From: JAICIG01 sp035532215 | Lineage (GTDB): Bacteria; Planctomycetota; Planctomycetia; Pirellulales; JAICIG01 | NCBI GenBank assembly: GCA_035532215.1 | Contig: DATKRK010000437.1 | Coordinates: forward strand, 1 to 8,755 | Direction: 5' to 3' | DNA length: 8,755 nt | Part shown: positions 1-6,139 of the stretch, one piece after another | Layout of the letters: every line of letters starts with the position of its first letter | How positions within the stretch are numbered: position 1 is the stretch's first letter | Position numbers and translations under genes: made by a program | Notes under the pieces: generated by a model | Told to the model about the DNA's origin: nothing | Seen by the model: only the letters and a program-made list of their open reading frames with translations | The model's database searches: none

Positions 1-94
1 GCTCCCGCACCGGGATCCCCAGCCGGTCAGCCACATCCAAAAAAGCCTGCCACTCATCTCCGTTGACCTTCGCACTGATCTTCTCACGGCCCAT
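1..94 (-). CDS. Hypothetical protein, N-terminal part (runs off the left edge)
   Basis: An open minus-strand frame begins at ATG 94-92 and leaves the window after 31 codons. It starts MGREKISAKVNGDEWQAFLD and continues with a helix-like stretch ending near GIPVRE. An AAGGA Shine-Dalgarno sequence at 107-103 lies 8 bases before this ATG. The in-frame ATG at 103-101 overlaps that Shine-Dalgarno sequence, so the downstream ATG is preferred. The basic strand followed by an amphipathic helix would fit a small ribbon-helix-helix-like DNA-binding protein, but too little is present to name a family. It lies on the far side of the tRNA from the integrase, so it probably belongs to the flanking chromosome or to a neighbouring element. 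Confidence 0.6.
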   Translation of the reverse strand, partial: MGREKISAKVNGDEWQAFLDVADRLGIPVRE

Positions 95-395
95 CGTGTT
101 CATCCTTGAACGCAGGTAGTTTGCTCACAGGGCTTCCCAATCCGCCCATCTCCGCGCCCAGCATGCAAAAAATCCGCTAATTCTCCGATTGACGTTCTCC
201 AAGAAATCTGCCCCCGGCGCAAATCCCCTTATGCACCCTCAGTTGGCCGCAGTTGGCTTCTCCACTTGCTTCCACGCCGCCCGCACGTCAAGATATACGT
301 GGCTTGAACGTCCTGACCTCGCTATTTCCAGCCGTCGTATCCAGGCGTTTTCGTCGTGCGATCGCGGCTGGTCGTTTTCCTGTCAGGCTGACGAT
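95..395. other. Gene-free stretch upstream of the tRNA
   Basis: No frame here has a credible start, ribosome binding site and protein-like composition. The stretch should contain the tRNA promoter, but I could not identify convincing -35/-10 boxes. An 11-base palindrome, GTCAGGCTGAC at 382-392, sits three bases before the tRNA and shares its core with the REP-like element at 5550-5598. Confidence 0.6.
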
Positions 396-468
396 GCGGG
401 CGTAGCTCAGTTGGTAGAGCGCTAGCTTCCCAAGCTGGATGTCGCCGGTCCGAGTCCGGTCGCCCGCT
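396..468 (+). tRNA. tRNA-Gly (anticodon CCC), integration target
   Basis: A complete cloverleaf can be drawn. The acceptor stem GCGGGCG (396-402) pairs perfectly with CGCCCGC (461-467), and T468 is the discriminator, which is the usual base for bacterial tRNA-Gly. The D stem is GCTC/GAGC (405-408/417-420). The anticodon stem CTAGC/GCTGG (422-426/434-438) holds the loop TTCCCAA with anticodon CCC at 429-431. The T stem GCCGG/CCGGT (444-448/456-460) closes a 7-base loop. No CCA is encoded. The integrase gene converges on this tRNA and overlaps its 3' half, which identifies it as the attachment site of the element to the right. The gene remains intact, as expected when an element carries a copy of the tRNA 3' end. 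Confidence 0.95.
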
Positions 469-2122
469 CTTCGTGCAACCCGTTGACAGCAAATGTCAGC
501 GGGTTGTTTCGTTTGACGGCGTAACGGTTTGCGTCAACGCTCGCCGGCCCGGCGTCGTCGCCGTCATTGGCTGCCGAATTGACAGGAAGTGACCCCGCTT
601 TGCTACGTTCGCCAGATTTTGGTGCAAGCGTTGGTGCAAGCAAACAGACGGATTGTCTGAAGTTACCGTCGGTCCCCGTCGCCTTTTGTTCCCGCCGATC
701 GGCGGGCGTGCCGTCGAGCGGCAAGGCCGGCAAGGCGTCCAGCGCGCCGGCCACGTCGAGCACCTTGGGATCGGTGTAGGTTTGCATCGTCAGCTTCAGG
801 TCGCTATGCCGGGCGGCGGCCATTGCGGTTCGTGGCGCCACCCCGCCCTTGGCCAGCATCGTGCAAAAGCTGGTGCGCATCGCATGAACGTCCACGGTCC
901 AGCCACGTTCATCCCTCTTGGGAATGCCAGCCAGCTTCAAGTCGCGGTCGAGAATCCGAATCAAACCGCTGGGCACGTTGAACAACGGCGTATCGGCCGG
1001 CAGCCTGTCGGAATGCGGTACGCCAGTCTTCGGCAGACATAACACCCCCTCAAACGCGCCAGCATCGCCGCTATGGCGTTGTTCGCGTACCTTGACCCAG
1101 AGGGCCAAGTCGGCGGCAAGGTCGCTTCTCAAGGGCAACGTCGAACCGGCCCGGTTCTTTTCGTCGGCCGCGTCGAGCACGATCGAAGGCAGCGGCCCGT
1201 CGAGGTCAAGCTGCCCTACGGTGAGCGAAGCCAACTCGCTGCGGCGCAGCCCGGTCAAAACGAGCGTTTTGTAGATCAAGGCGCGTTCGCGGCCCAACCG
1301 TTCAAGTTCTTGCCGCACTTCGTCGCGAATCTTGGCAGCCAGTTCGCCCTTTCGTTTCCCGCGTCGAATCGTCATCGCGTCGAGCAACGGCCGACGGCGG
1401 GCCACGTCGAGCAACCGGACCAATTCGGCTTCGGTCATCGCTCTTCGCTTGCGGCGGCAGTCGGCCCGTTCGTCGGCCCGAGATACTTTCGCGAACGGAT
1501 TGGCGACCACGCGGTTTGTTTCGATCGACCAGTTGGCGAACGCCGTCGCGGCGGCAAGGTAGGTGTTCCTAGTGCGGGCGCCCATGCCGGCCTTGGTCTG
1601 CGCGGCGAGCCACTTTTCCAGTCCGTCGCGGCCAAGGTCGGCCAGCCGGCCGAAAGGGCATTCCGCGGCCAGCCGTTCAAGCTGGCGACGCACGTTGTCG
1701 CGGTGCATCTGGCTGGCGCTCTTCGCGTGCAAATGGTCAAGGTACGCTGCGAAGTGTTCGGCCAGCGGCGTCGCCTGATGATCGGCTACGGCGTTTTCGG
1801 CCGCGGTCACGACGCCGGCCTTGACCAGTTCGGCCCGTCGCTCCAATTCGGCGAGCACGCGGCGGGCGGCGTCGGCATCGCGGCAGCCGGTCGAGATTTC
1901 CACGACAAGCCCGTTGCCGTCGCGATACTTGGCCGTGTAGGTGCCGGCGGTCACGGTCATGCGGCTCGGCTCGGCGGCATCGTCGCCGACCATCGGCGCC
2001 GTGCGGGCCTTGCCCTTGGCGTCTTTCCAGCGGGCCAGCCTCTCGCCTTTGCGGACGATGATTTCCGCGCCGGCCGGCAGCGGTTTGGTGAACGTCTTGC
2101 GGTACACGGTTCCCATCGTCAC
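422..2122 (-). CDS. int: Tyrosine recombinase / site-specific integrase
   Basis: This 566-residue integrase catalyses site-specific recombination between the element and the tRNA-Gly gene. The N-terminal ~110 residues carry a predicted arm-type DNA-binding region. A SAM-like core-binding domain follows at about 118-215 (AEHFAAYLDHL to TRNTYLAAATAFANW). The catalytic domain spans about 228-455. The full catalytic set is visible: R293 in TGLRRSEL, K322, H413 and R416 in HAMR, H439 in ARHSD, and nucleophile Y449 in MQTYTD. After residue ~470 comes a low-complexity tail of about 95 residues. Its last part is encoded antisense to the tRNA terminator and tRNA, ending RATGLGPATSSLGS. The start shown is GTG, overlapping the preceding gene's stop as GTGA. 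An ATG at 2116 is an alternative: AAAGG at 2131-2127 lies 4 bases from the GTG and 10 from the ATG. Translational coupling to the upstream regulator is likely. Confidence 0.95.
   Translation of the reverse strand: MTMGTVYRKTFTKPLPAGAEIIVRKGERLARWKDAKGKARTAPMVGDDAAEPSRMTVTAGTYTAKYRDGNGLVVEISTGCRDADAARRVLAELERRAELVKAGVVTAAENAVADHQATPLAEHFAAYLDHLHAKSASQMHRDNVRRQLERLAAECPFGRLADLGRDGLEKWLAAQTKAGMGARTRNTYLAAATAFANWSIETNRVVANPFAKVSRADERADCRRKRRAMTEAELVRLLDVARRRPLLDAMTIRRGKRKGELAAKIRDEVRQELERLGRERALIYKTLVLTGLRRSELASLTVGQLDLDGPLPSIVLDAADEKNRAGSTLPLRSDLAADLALWVKVREQRHSGDAGAFEGVLCLPKTGVPHSDRLPADTPLFNVPSGLIRILDRDLKLAGIPKRDERGWTVDVHAMRTSFCTMLAKGGVAPRTAMAAARHSDLKLTMQTYTDPKVLDVAGALDALPALPLDGTPADRREQKATGTDGNFRQSVCLLAPTLAPKSGERSKAGSLPVNSAANDGDDAGPASVDANRYAVKRNNPLTFAVNGLHEERATGLGPATSSLGS
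425..468. other. Probable attachment site (attL) within the tRNA 3' half
   Basis: The integrase gene sits immediately inside the tRNA 3' end and converges on it, the standard arrangement when a tyrosine recombinase uses a tRNA gene as its target. The crossover segment is therefore inferred to lie in the anticodon-to-acceptor part of the tRNA. The exact limits cannot be set, because no second copy of the tRNA 3' segment occurs elsewhere in the window. The right attachment site must lie beyond 8755 or be too diverged to see. Confidence 0.55.
476..514 (+). terminator. Intrinsic terminator of tRNA-Gly
   Basis: CAACCCGTTGACA (476-488) pairs with TGTCAGCGGGTTG (494-506) with a single G-T wobble around a GCAAA loop. 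A T-rich tail TTTCGTTT (507-514) follows. The placement, 8 bases after the tRNA on the same strand, fits a Rho-independent terminator. The same DNA is read antisense as coding sequence of the integrase tail. Confidence 0.8.
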
Positions 2123-2334
2123 TTCGCCTTTCGTCGGGTGAGTTCAAGATCGAAGTAGGCGGCCAGCTTGTCGGCCACGTCGAGCCGTAGCGACGTTTCG
2201 CCGCGCAGGAAGCGAATCAAACTTGCCCTCGCCACGCCGGCATCGTGCGACAGTCGCAAGAGCGGAATCCCGCTCTCGGCAATCGTCCGCCGCAGCAAGT
2301 CGGTAATCGGCGCTTTGGTCTTGTTCTTGCTCAT
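2119..2334 (-). CDS. Small XRE-like helix-turn-helix regulator
   Basis: This is a 71-residue protein made almost entirely of one DNA-binding domain. Residues ~9-63 (TDLLRRTIAESGIPLLRLSH, then AGVARASLIRFLRGE and a closing helix ending KLAAYFDLEL) have the spacing of a five-helix Cro/C1-type fold. ATG at 2334-2332 is preceded by AGGA with a 4-base gap. Its TGA shares bases with the GTG start of the integrase (GTGA overlap), so the two are probably co-transcribed and coupled. By analogy with small regulators beside integrases it may control integration or lysogeny-like maintenance, or repress its own promoter. That role is inferred from position only. A well-formed promoter lies directly upstream. 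Confidence 0.85.
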   Translation of the reverse strand: MSKNKTKAPITDLLRRTIAESGIPLLRLSHDAGVARASLIRFLRGETSLRLDVADKLAAYFDLELTRRKAK

Positions 2335-2343
2335 GGTGTCCTA

Positions 2344-2371
2344 ATTATCACATTATCGGCCGCCGTGTCAA
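2344..2371 (-). promoter_or_regulatory. Sigma70-type promoter for the XRE regulator and integrase
   Basis: On the minus strand a perfect TTGACA (2371-2366) is followed after 16 bases by GATAAT (2349-2344). A second GATAAT occurs at 2357-2352, giving a direct repeat with an 8-base period. The -35 box overlaps the TGA stop of the upstream gene. With usual spacing, transcription would start about 2-4 bases before the regulator's ATG, so the message would be nearly leaderless and the AGGA motif would fall outside it. The repeated GATAAT may also serve as an operator. Confidence 0.65.
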
Positions 2372-2823
2372 GCGGCTTGCTCGATTTTCAAGACCCGCTC
2401 GATTTCGCGGCGCAAGTCGCCGTCCAATTCCATGCCGTTGCGCAGCAACCATCGCAAGTAATCATGCGGAACCTCGGTCACGCGCAAGCCCCGATGCTTG
2501 CCAAACGGCATCTTGACGGCCCATTCGTCGCACAAGGCCACGCAACGCGGGTTGTGCAAGTAATGGCCCCCGCAGAATCCGCAACGCTCGGGGTAGCGGT
2601 GTCGTCCAAGCAAATAGTGCCGCTCAGCGTCGTCGATCAGCGCGAACCAGTCGAACGGGGCGAGGTCGCCGGCCGGCAGCCCGTCGAGAATGCCGGCCAG
2701 AATCTCGGCCTGCAATTCGGCGGCCTCTTCGGCGGTCGGCAGCCGCAGCGCCGGCTCGACGGACGGCGGCACGGCCTGCCAGAGCGTTTGCAGTTGCGCC
2801 AGCAAGGCGGCATCGGTCGGCAT
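2368..2823 (-). CDS. Zinc-ribbon and DUF3820-like protein
   Basis: A 151-residue protein of unknown function. Residues 1-60 are helical and acidic. Residues 81-98 form a cysteine/histidine cluster (CGFCGGHYLHNPRC then C98) that could bind one zinc ion through C81, C84, H90 or C94, and C98. Residues ~104-130 (KMPFGKHRGLRVTEVPHDYL, then RWLLRNG) match the PFGKxxG...VPxDYLxWLL pattern of the DUF3820 family, recalled from general knowledge and not checked by search. The ATG at 2823 is chosen because AAGGGAG lies 10 bases upstream. A TTG at 2880 extends the frame but lacks a good ribosome site. A short GC hairpin (GCGGCC/GGCCGC, 2852-2866) lies in its leader. It sits between the iteron-like repeats and the XRE promoter, so a part in replication control is possible but unproven. 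Confidence 0.8.
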   Translation of the reverse strand: MPTDAALLAQLQTLWQAVPPSVEPALRLPTAEEAAELQAEILAGILDGLPAGDLAPFDWFALIDDAERHYLLGRHRYPERCGFCGGHYLHNPRCVALCDEWAVKMPFGKHRGLRVTEVPHDYLRWLLRNGMELDGDLRREIERVLKIEQAA

Positions 2824-2910
2824 GGTGATCGAACTCCCTTTTTCTGGTCGAGCGGCCCCCGGCCGCGTCAGCGGCTTCAAGGGGGACCGCTCTTATGGTC
2901 CCTTATGGGA

Positions 2911-2981
2911 AGGGTGACACCCACGCCACCTACAACGGGCGCGAAATGTCACCTTGTAGGGTGACGCCCATGTCACCTTCC
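2911..2981. repeat. Iteron-like cluster of three 23-24 bp repeats
   Basis: Three adjoining units lie at 2911-2934, 2935-2957 and 2958-2981. AGGGTGAC occurs at 2911 and 2958. ATGTCACCTT occurs at 2946 and 2970, and the degenerate ACGCCACCTA at 2923. The third unit is itself a dyad: AGGGTGAC, 6 bases, GTCACCTT. The first and third units match at 19 of 24 positions. The cluster overlaps the stop codon of the winged-helix gene and precedes the DUF3820-like gene. Direct repeats of about one iteron length beside a primase/helicase module suggest an origin or an operator for the adjacent DNA-binding protein. Confidence 0.65.
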
Positions 2982-3395
2982 GCCGGGTGGCTCCAATGAT
3001 TTCACGCGATAGGTTGACGGCCCTTGGCGCAGTCCGCCGCGGCGAACAACTTTGAGCAAACCGCGCCGCTCCAATTGGGCGACGGCCCGCTTGACCGTGC
3101 GAAGATTCGCGCCGGCCCGCCGGGCAAGATCGGCTTGCGAAGTGCGCGCCAGCCCGTCCGGTTTGGTGTCGCGGAACAGGATCAGCCAGACCAGCGTTTC
3201 GGCCCGCGGTAAGCCGGCGGCCGTGAAATCGACGAAGGCGTTGAGCAACCGGAATCGGTCGCCGCTCTTTCGCTTCGCCTTGTCGGTTCCTTTGCCTTTG
3301 GTGGCGTTGTCGTTCGTCGAGCCGGCCTTGCCGTTCGTCGCGGGTCTCATCGGCGGCAGCACGTCGCATCCGGGCAAAATCGGCGGAGCACTCAT
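2973..3395 (-). CDS. Winged-helix protein, candidate replication initiator or regulator
   Basis: A 140-residue protein with two parts. Residues 1-46 are disordered and basic (SAPPILPG..., then TKGKGTDKAKRKSGDRF). Residues ~48-132 form a winged helix: two helices (LLNAFVDF..., RAETLVWLILFRD), a helix-turn-helix (TSQADLARRAGANLRTVKRA, then VAQLERRGLLKVV) and a wing. This is the HTH_36-like pattern often seen in plasmid and phage replication proteins. ATG at 3395 has a perfect AGGAGG 7 bases upstream and overlaps the helicase stop as ATGA, so the two are translationally coupled. The iteron-like repeats begin at its own stop codon, so it may bind them. That would make it an initiator or an autoregulator; an ordinary transcription factor remains possible. 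Confidence 0.85.
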   Translation of the reverse strand: MSAPPILPGCDVLPPMRPATNGKAGSTNDNATKGKGTDKAKRKSGDRFRLLNAFVDFTAAGLPRAETLVWLILFRDTKPDGLARTSQADLARRAGANLRTVKRAVAQLERRGLLKVVRRGGLRQGPSTYRVKSLEPPGGR

Positions 3396-4330
3396 TCGTC
3401 GCCCTCCTGGTCGTCGCCGGCCGCGTCGGTCCGGTTCCACATGGCGGCCAACGCCGTTTGCAGCCGGCCTTTTTCAGGCGTCCACGGCTCGCCGGCGGTT
3501 ATCGGCGTGAAACTCTGGTGCGAGCGGTCGAACCGCAGCACCAGGTCTTGGGCTTGCGTGTGGCGGGCCTTCAAGTGGCGCAGCACAACCTGGTCGTCGC
3601 TCTTGCCGTCGGGCGCCAGAATGAAAGCGTCGTCGGCCCCGAATTCCAGCTCGCTCGATTCGCGGAACGATGCCAGGTTCAAGCCTTCGCCGTCGTAGGA
3701 CGAACGGCCCTTGCTGTCTTTGGCCCGTGCCACGGCGGCCACGACGACAACCGCCACGTCGGCTTCGGCGAACTGCCGCAAGTAATTCATGCTGGCATCG
3801 ACGGCCCCGCGGCGGTCGCCGTATTGACCGGGCGGCGGGATGCGTTGGATGTAATCGAGCACGATCAACCCGGCGTCGAAGTCGTCGGCGCTTGATGCCA
3901 CGTTCGCCAAGTCGAACGGCGGACGGACGAACGCCAGCCGCTCGCCCAGCGCTTCCAGCGTGTGCATGGCTTGGTCGAGCCGATCGGCGTGCGAAGCGTC
4001 GAACCGCCGATAGCGAATCGTGGTCAAGTCGATGCCGCTCAGCCGGGCAAGCTGGCGGTCGAGTAGCACCTTGGGCGGCATCTCAATCGAGCACACCAAC
4101 GCCCGCAACGTCGGCGTCAATCGCAAGGCGTCGGTCACGGCCTGCATTGCGAAGGCGCTCTTGCCGGCGCCCGGCGCGCCGCCCAACAGCGTCACCAGCC
4201 CCGGCCCGATTTCAATGCGGCCCAACTCGCCGGCCCCGATTGGATACAGCACGGGCGGCGAGCCGGTCAGCACGTCGTCGCGCCAGCCGTCGAACACGTC
4301 GCCGGCGGTCTGAAAGTTCGCGTTTGTCAT
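3392..4330 (-). CDS. DnaB-type replicative helicase, RecA-fold domain only
   Basis: A 312-residue P-loop ATPase. Walker A is GGAPGAGKSA (G50-K57-S58). SIEM at 81-84 matches the SLEM catalytic glutamate motif of DnaB. Walker B is LIVLDY with D159. FRESSELEFGADDAFIL (222-238) matches the conserved DnaB stretch of similar form, and LRHLKARHTQAQDLVLRFD (~250-268) corresponds to the KNRxGptG...F region with the arginine finger area. The usual N-terminal DnaB domain is absent (full DnaB is about 450 residues), so hexamer loading may depend on partner proteins. ATG at 4330 is preferred. A farther ATG at 4360 would overlap the opposing gene's start codon within one CATG. It is coupled to the winged-helix gene downstream. 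The likely role is unwinding or ATP-driven remodelling during element replication. Confidence 0.88.
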   Translation of the reverse strand: MTNANFQTAGDVFDGWRDDVLTGSPPVLYPIGAGELGRIEIGPGLVTLLGGAPGAGKSAFAMQAVTDALRLTPTLRALVCSIEMPPKVLLDRQLARLSGIDLTTIRYRRFDASHADRLDQAMHTLEALGERLAFVRPPFDLANVASSADDFDAGLIVLDYIQRIPPPGQYGDRRGAVDASMNYLRQFAEADVAVVVVAAVARAKDSKGRSSYDGEGLNLASFRESSELEFGADDAFILAPDGKSDDQVVLRHLKARHTQAQDLVLRFDRSHQSFTPITAGEPWTPEKGRLQTALAAMWNRTDAAGDDQEGDE

Positions 4331-4358
4331 TCGCCGTCCCCCGTAGTAAACTGAGGGC

Positions 4359-4571
4359 ATGAACGCCGAACCAATTCAAGCGATGCTGCGGCGCCAGCCG
4401 TTCGTACCGTTCGAGGTCCATTTAACGAATGGCGAAATCCATGAGGTCCGCCACCCCGAAAATGCGATCTTGATGAAGAGCAACCTGATGCTCGTCTACC
4501 CCGAAAAAGACAGCTTCGTGATTGCGGCAATGTCGCAGGTATCGAACGTCCAGCCGCTTCAAACGGCATAG
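4359..4571 (+). CDS. Small conserved-type hypothetical protein on the opposite strand
   Basis: A 70-residue protein that looks like a member of a small family common in Planctomycetes, recognised by pattern: a helix IQAMLRRQPFVPFEVHLTNG, then EIHEVRHPENAILMKSNLMLVYP, then a final strand DSFVIAAM. The predicted fold is one helix followed by about five beta strands. GAGGG lies just before the ATG. It runs against all its neighbours: its start faces the helicase start (28 bases apart) and its last 13 bases overlap the primase stop in convergent orientation. Function unknown. Because the protein pattern is well formed, it is preferred over the antisense readings. It might be a late insertion in the replication operon. 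Confidence 0.75.
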   Translation: MNAEPIQAMLRRQPFVPFEVHLTNGEIHEVRHPENAILMKSNLMLVYPEKDSFVIAAMSQVSNVQPLQTA

Positions 4572-5524
4572 TTCCCTCTCCCGTGCGCTAAGCCGCACTC
4601 GATTTGTCGCAAGACTTCCTTCGGCGGCAGCCCCGCGTCGAGCAACAGGGCCAAAGCCAATTCATCCGGGCAATCAAACTCGCCCAAGTTCGCGGCCGCG
4701 CTGAACAGTAGCCGATGCCGGTCGCCTTCGGCGGGCAGCGTCTCGCCGCGAATCGTGTCGAGCGTCGAGCGGTTCAGCGTTGGCGAGCCGTTGCGTTCGG
4801 CCCGCCGTGCGGCGTTCGCTTCGGCCTGTCCCGCTACCTGCCGCTCGGCGTCGAGCCAGTCGGCCGCGGCCTGGTCGCTTTGCCTGGTCGGCGTCGGCAC
4901 GTCGAACGGCGCCGGCTCGGCGGCTAACTCTTGGATGCCGTCGATCGACATTTGCATCAGCACGTCGAGCGAAAGCCGCCGCTTGTAAAAGCCGGTCTTG
5001 GGATGCCGAGAATTCGGCGCCCGGAACAACCGCACCTTGTCATAGACCCCCGTGTCGATCGCCACCCGCGCCAATTCGGCCAACTGCTCGGCAAACTGGC
5101 GGGCGATCTTGTGGAACGTCGCGGATGGTTGCGGCGCCCAGAGCGAAGTCGGCAGCCCTAAATGAAAGCCCTTGGCGCCGCTGTAGAACGCCAACAAATC
5201 GCCTTCGGCCAGCATGTACCGTTCGTCGAGCGTCAGGGCGAGCCGGCGGGCATCGGTCAAAGCAACTGCCCGGTCGGTCCGGTCGATGTCGAACCAGAGC
5301 CAGGGCGCGCAGCACTCGCCGGCAAACTCCGCCGTCGAGCCGGTCGATTCCAAATGCCGGCGGAAGTCGTCGCCGAATTGAAACGCCGATAGAAAACATT
5401 CGCGGTCGAGTTCGGCGCGCGGGTCGCAAGCGGCATGCGCAGCCAACGCGGCGGCGGCATCGACCAGCCGCCGCGTTTCCCGCGTAGCCCCCACGACGCG
5501 AAAGCCGTAGGGGTGCGTTTTCAT
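4559..5524 (-). CDS. AEP-superfamily primase with PriCT-like C-terminus
   Basis: A 321-residue primase of the archaeo-eukaryotic (PriS-like) type that would make primers for element replication. Motif I is LWFDIDR with metal-binding D79 and D81. Motif II is SGAKGFHLG (115-123) with H121. Motif III lies at 161-178, YDKVRLFRAPNSRHPKTG, with D162 and R168. A linker rich in Ala/Arg (215-250) leads to residues ~268-314 (DRHRLLFSAAANLGE..., LPPKEVLRQIECGLAHGRGN), which resemble the PriCT domain of phage and plasmid primases. There is no fused helicase, so the separate DnaB-type ATPase encoded downstream would supply that activity, in contrast to P4 alpha-type fusions. Its ATG at 5524 overlaps the stop of the DUF669-like gene (ATGA). 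Its 3' end overlaps the convergent small gene by 13 bases. Confidence 0.88.
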   Translation of the reverse strand: MKTHPYGFRVVGATRETRRLVDAAAALAAHAACDPRAELDRECFLSAFQFGDDFRRHLESTGSTAEFAGECCAPWLWFDIDRTDRAVALTDARRLALTLDERYMLAEGDLLAFYSGAKGFHLGLPTSLWAPQPSATFHKIARQFAEQLAELARVAIDTGVYDKVRLFRAPNSRHPKTGFYKRRLSLDVLMQMSIDGIQELAAEPAPFDVPTPTRQSDQAAADWLDAERQVAGQAEANAARRAERNGSPTLNRSTLDTIRGETLPAEGDRHRLLFSAAANLGEFDCPDELALALLLDAGLPPKEVLRQIECGLAHGRGNYAV

Positions 5525-6060
5525 GTTGCCGCGTCCCCCGCTTCGCCGGGTAGGTCAGCCTTTCCAGGCTGACAGTCAGGCTCGAAAGCCTGACCTACGC
5601 TATCGCTCGCCGGCGCAAACGGATCAGCCTTCGGCGTCTCGACGCGCAGCACGTCGAACCGCTTCACGCGATTGAATTCCGCCCCGTCATCATCGCGACG
5701 GAGCACCAGCTTGACGGCGCAGACGATGCCTTGCGGCAACGGCCGTTCGAGCTGGGCGAGCGAAGTAACGCCGATCTTGAGCAAATCGCGTTTGGCCATC
5801 GCCAACGCGGCCTCGGTGAGCCAAACATCATGCCAGAATCGGCGGCCCGTGTGCTCGCCCTCGACGACGCGGAAAGCCAATTTGTAGCCCGCCGTGTTTT
5901 TGGTCTTGGCGTTGAACAGTTCGCCCGCTTCGATGGTGGCGATGTAATCGCCCACGGGCAGCGGCTTGAAATCTTCGGCCGCTTCGGTGTTGCCCCAGGC
6001 ATCGGCTAGCTTTTGTTGCTGGCCGTTCTTTAGAATGTCCGACAGAGATTTTCTTGGCAT
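5521..6060 (-). CDS. DUF669-like protein, possible ssDNA-binding protein
   Basis: A 179-residue protein. Residues ~30-140 form a beta-rich domain: FKPLPVGDYIATIEAGEL, TKNTAGYKLAFRVVEGEHTG, RRFWHDVWLTEAALAMAKRD, then a strand LPQGIVCAVKLVLRR and NRVKRFDVLRV. The order PLPxGxY...K...KLxFxVxEGxxxGRRxWHDxWLT is the pattern I associate with phage DUF669 proteins, which accompany primases and recombination genes and are suspected ssDNA binders. Residues 155-170 (VGQAFEPDCQPGKADL) are encoded by a REP-like palindrome and look foreign to the domain. The gene is the first of the replication cluster and is coupled (ATGA) to the primase. AGG lies 10 bases before the ATG, a weak ribosome site. Confidence 0.85.
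   Translation of the reverse strand: MPRKSLSDILKNGQQQKLADAWGNTEAAEDFKPLPVGDYIATIEAGELFNAKTKNTAGYKLAFRVVEGEHTGRRFWHDVWLTEAALAMAKRDLLKIGVTSLAQLERPLPQGIVCAVKLVLRRDDDGAEFNRVKRFDVLRVETPKADPFAPASDSVGQAFEPDCQPGKADLPGEAGDAAT
5550..5598. repeat. REP-like twin palindrome inside a coding region
   Basis: Two hairpins, GTCAGCCT-TTCC-AGGCTGAC (5554-5573) and GTCAGGCT-CGAA-AGCCTGAC (5575-5594), are separated by one base. The outer arms GTAGGTCAG (5550-5558) and CTGACCTAC (5590-5598) also pair. This doublet of inverted REP units is typical of dispersed REPIN-type repeats. It occupies codons 155-170 of the DUF669-like gene and keeps the frame. A half-like core, GTCAGGCTGAC, recurs at 382-392. Confidence 0.85.
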
Positions 6061-6086
6061 ATCAAAAATACCTGTAAGGAAGTCTC

Positions 6087-6131
6087 AAAAGTAGAAAGCC
6101 GGGCGCGGCGGCGTCACTCGCCGCGCCCGGC
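6087..6131 (-). terminator. Intrinsic terminator of the excisionase operon
   Basis: A perfect 13-bp stem, GCCGGGCGCGGCG (6098-6110) with CGCCGCGCCCGGC (6119-6131), encloses an 8-base loop. On the minus strand it is followed by TTTCTACTTTT. It lies 8 bases after the stop of the 6140-6538 gene and separates that operon from the DUF669-primase genes. Confidence 0.75.
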
Positions 6132-6139
6132 ATGTCGAG

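Noticed and set aside
143..151. GCTTCCCAA shared with the tRNA anticodon arm, considered as an att repeat
   Set aside because: Only 9 bases match, it lies outside the element, and the flanking bases differ. Too short to be a true attachment repeat.
1073..2158. Long open plus-strand frame of about 361 codons antisense to the integrase
   Set aside because: It mirrors the GC-rich integrase coding sequence, lacks a ribosome site and has no recognisable domain, whereas the minus strand has all catalytic residues of a tyrosine recombinase.
2911..2981. Repeat cluster as a CRISPR array
   Set aside because: Units are contiguous with no unique spacers, and no cas genes are present; iteron or operator repeats fit better.
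3670..4362. Plus-strand Arg/Ser/Pro-rich frame antisense to the helicase
   Set aside because: Low-complexity composition typical of a shadow of a GC-rich gene; the minus strand carries intact Walker motifs.
6060..6088. TTGAGA-17-TTGATA as promoter of the DUF669-like gene
   Set aside because: The -10 box would overlap the start codon, so transcription would begin inside the gene.
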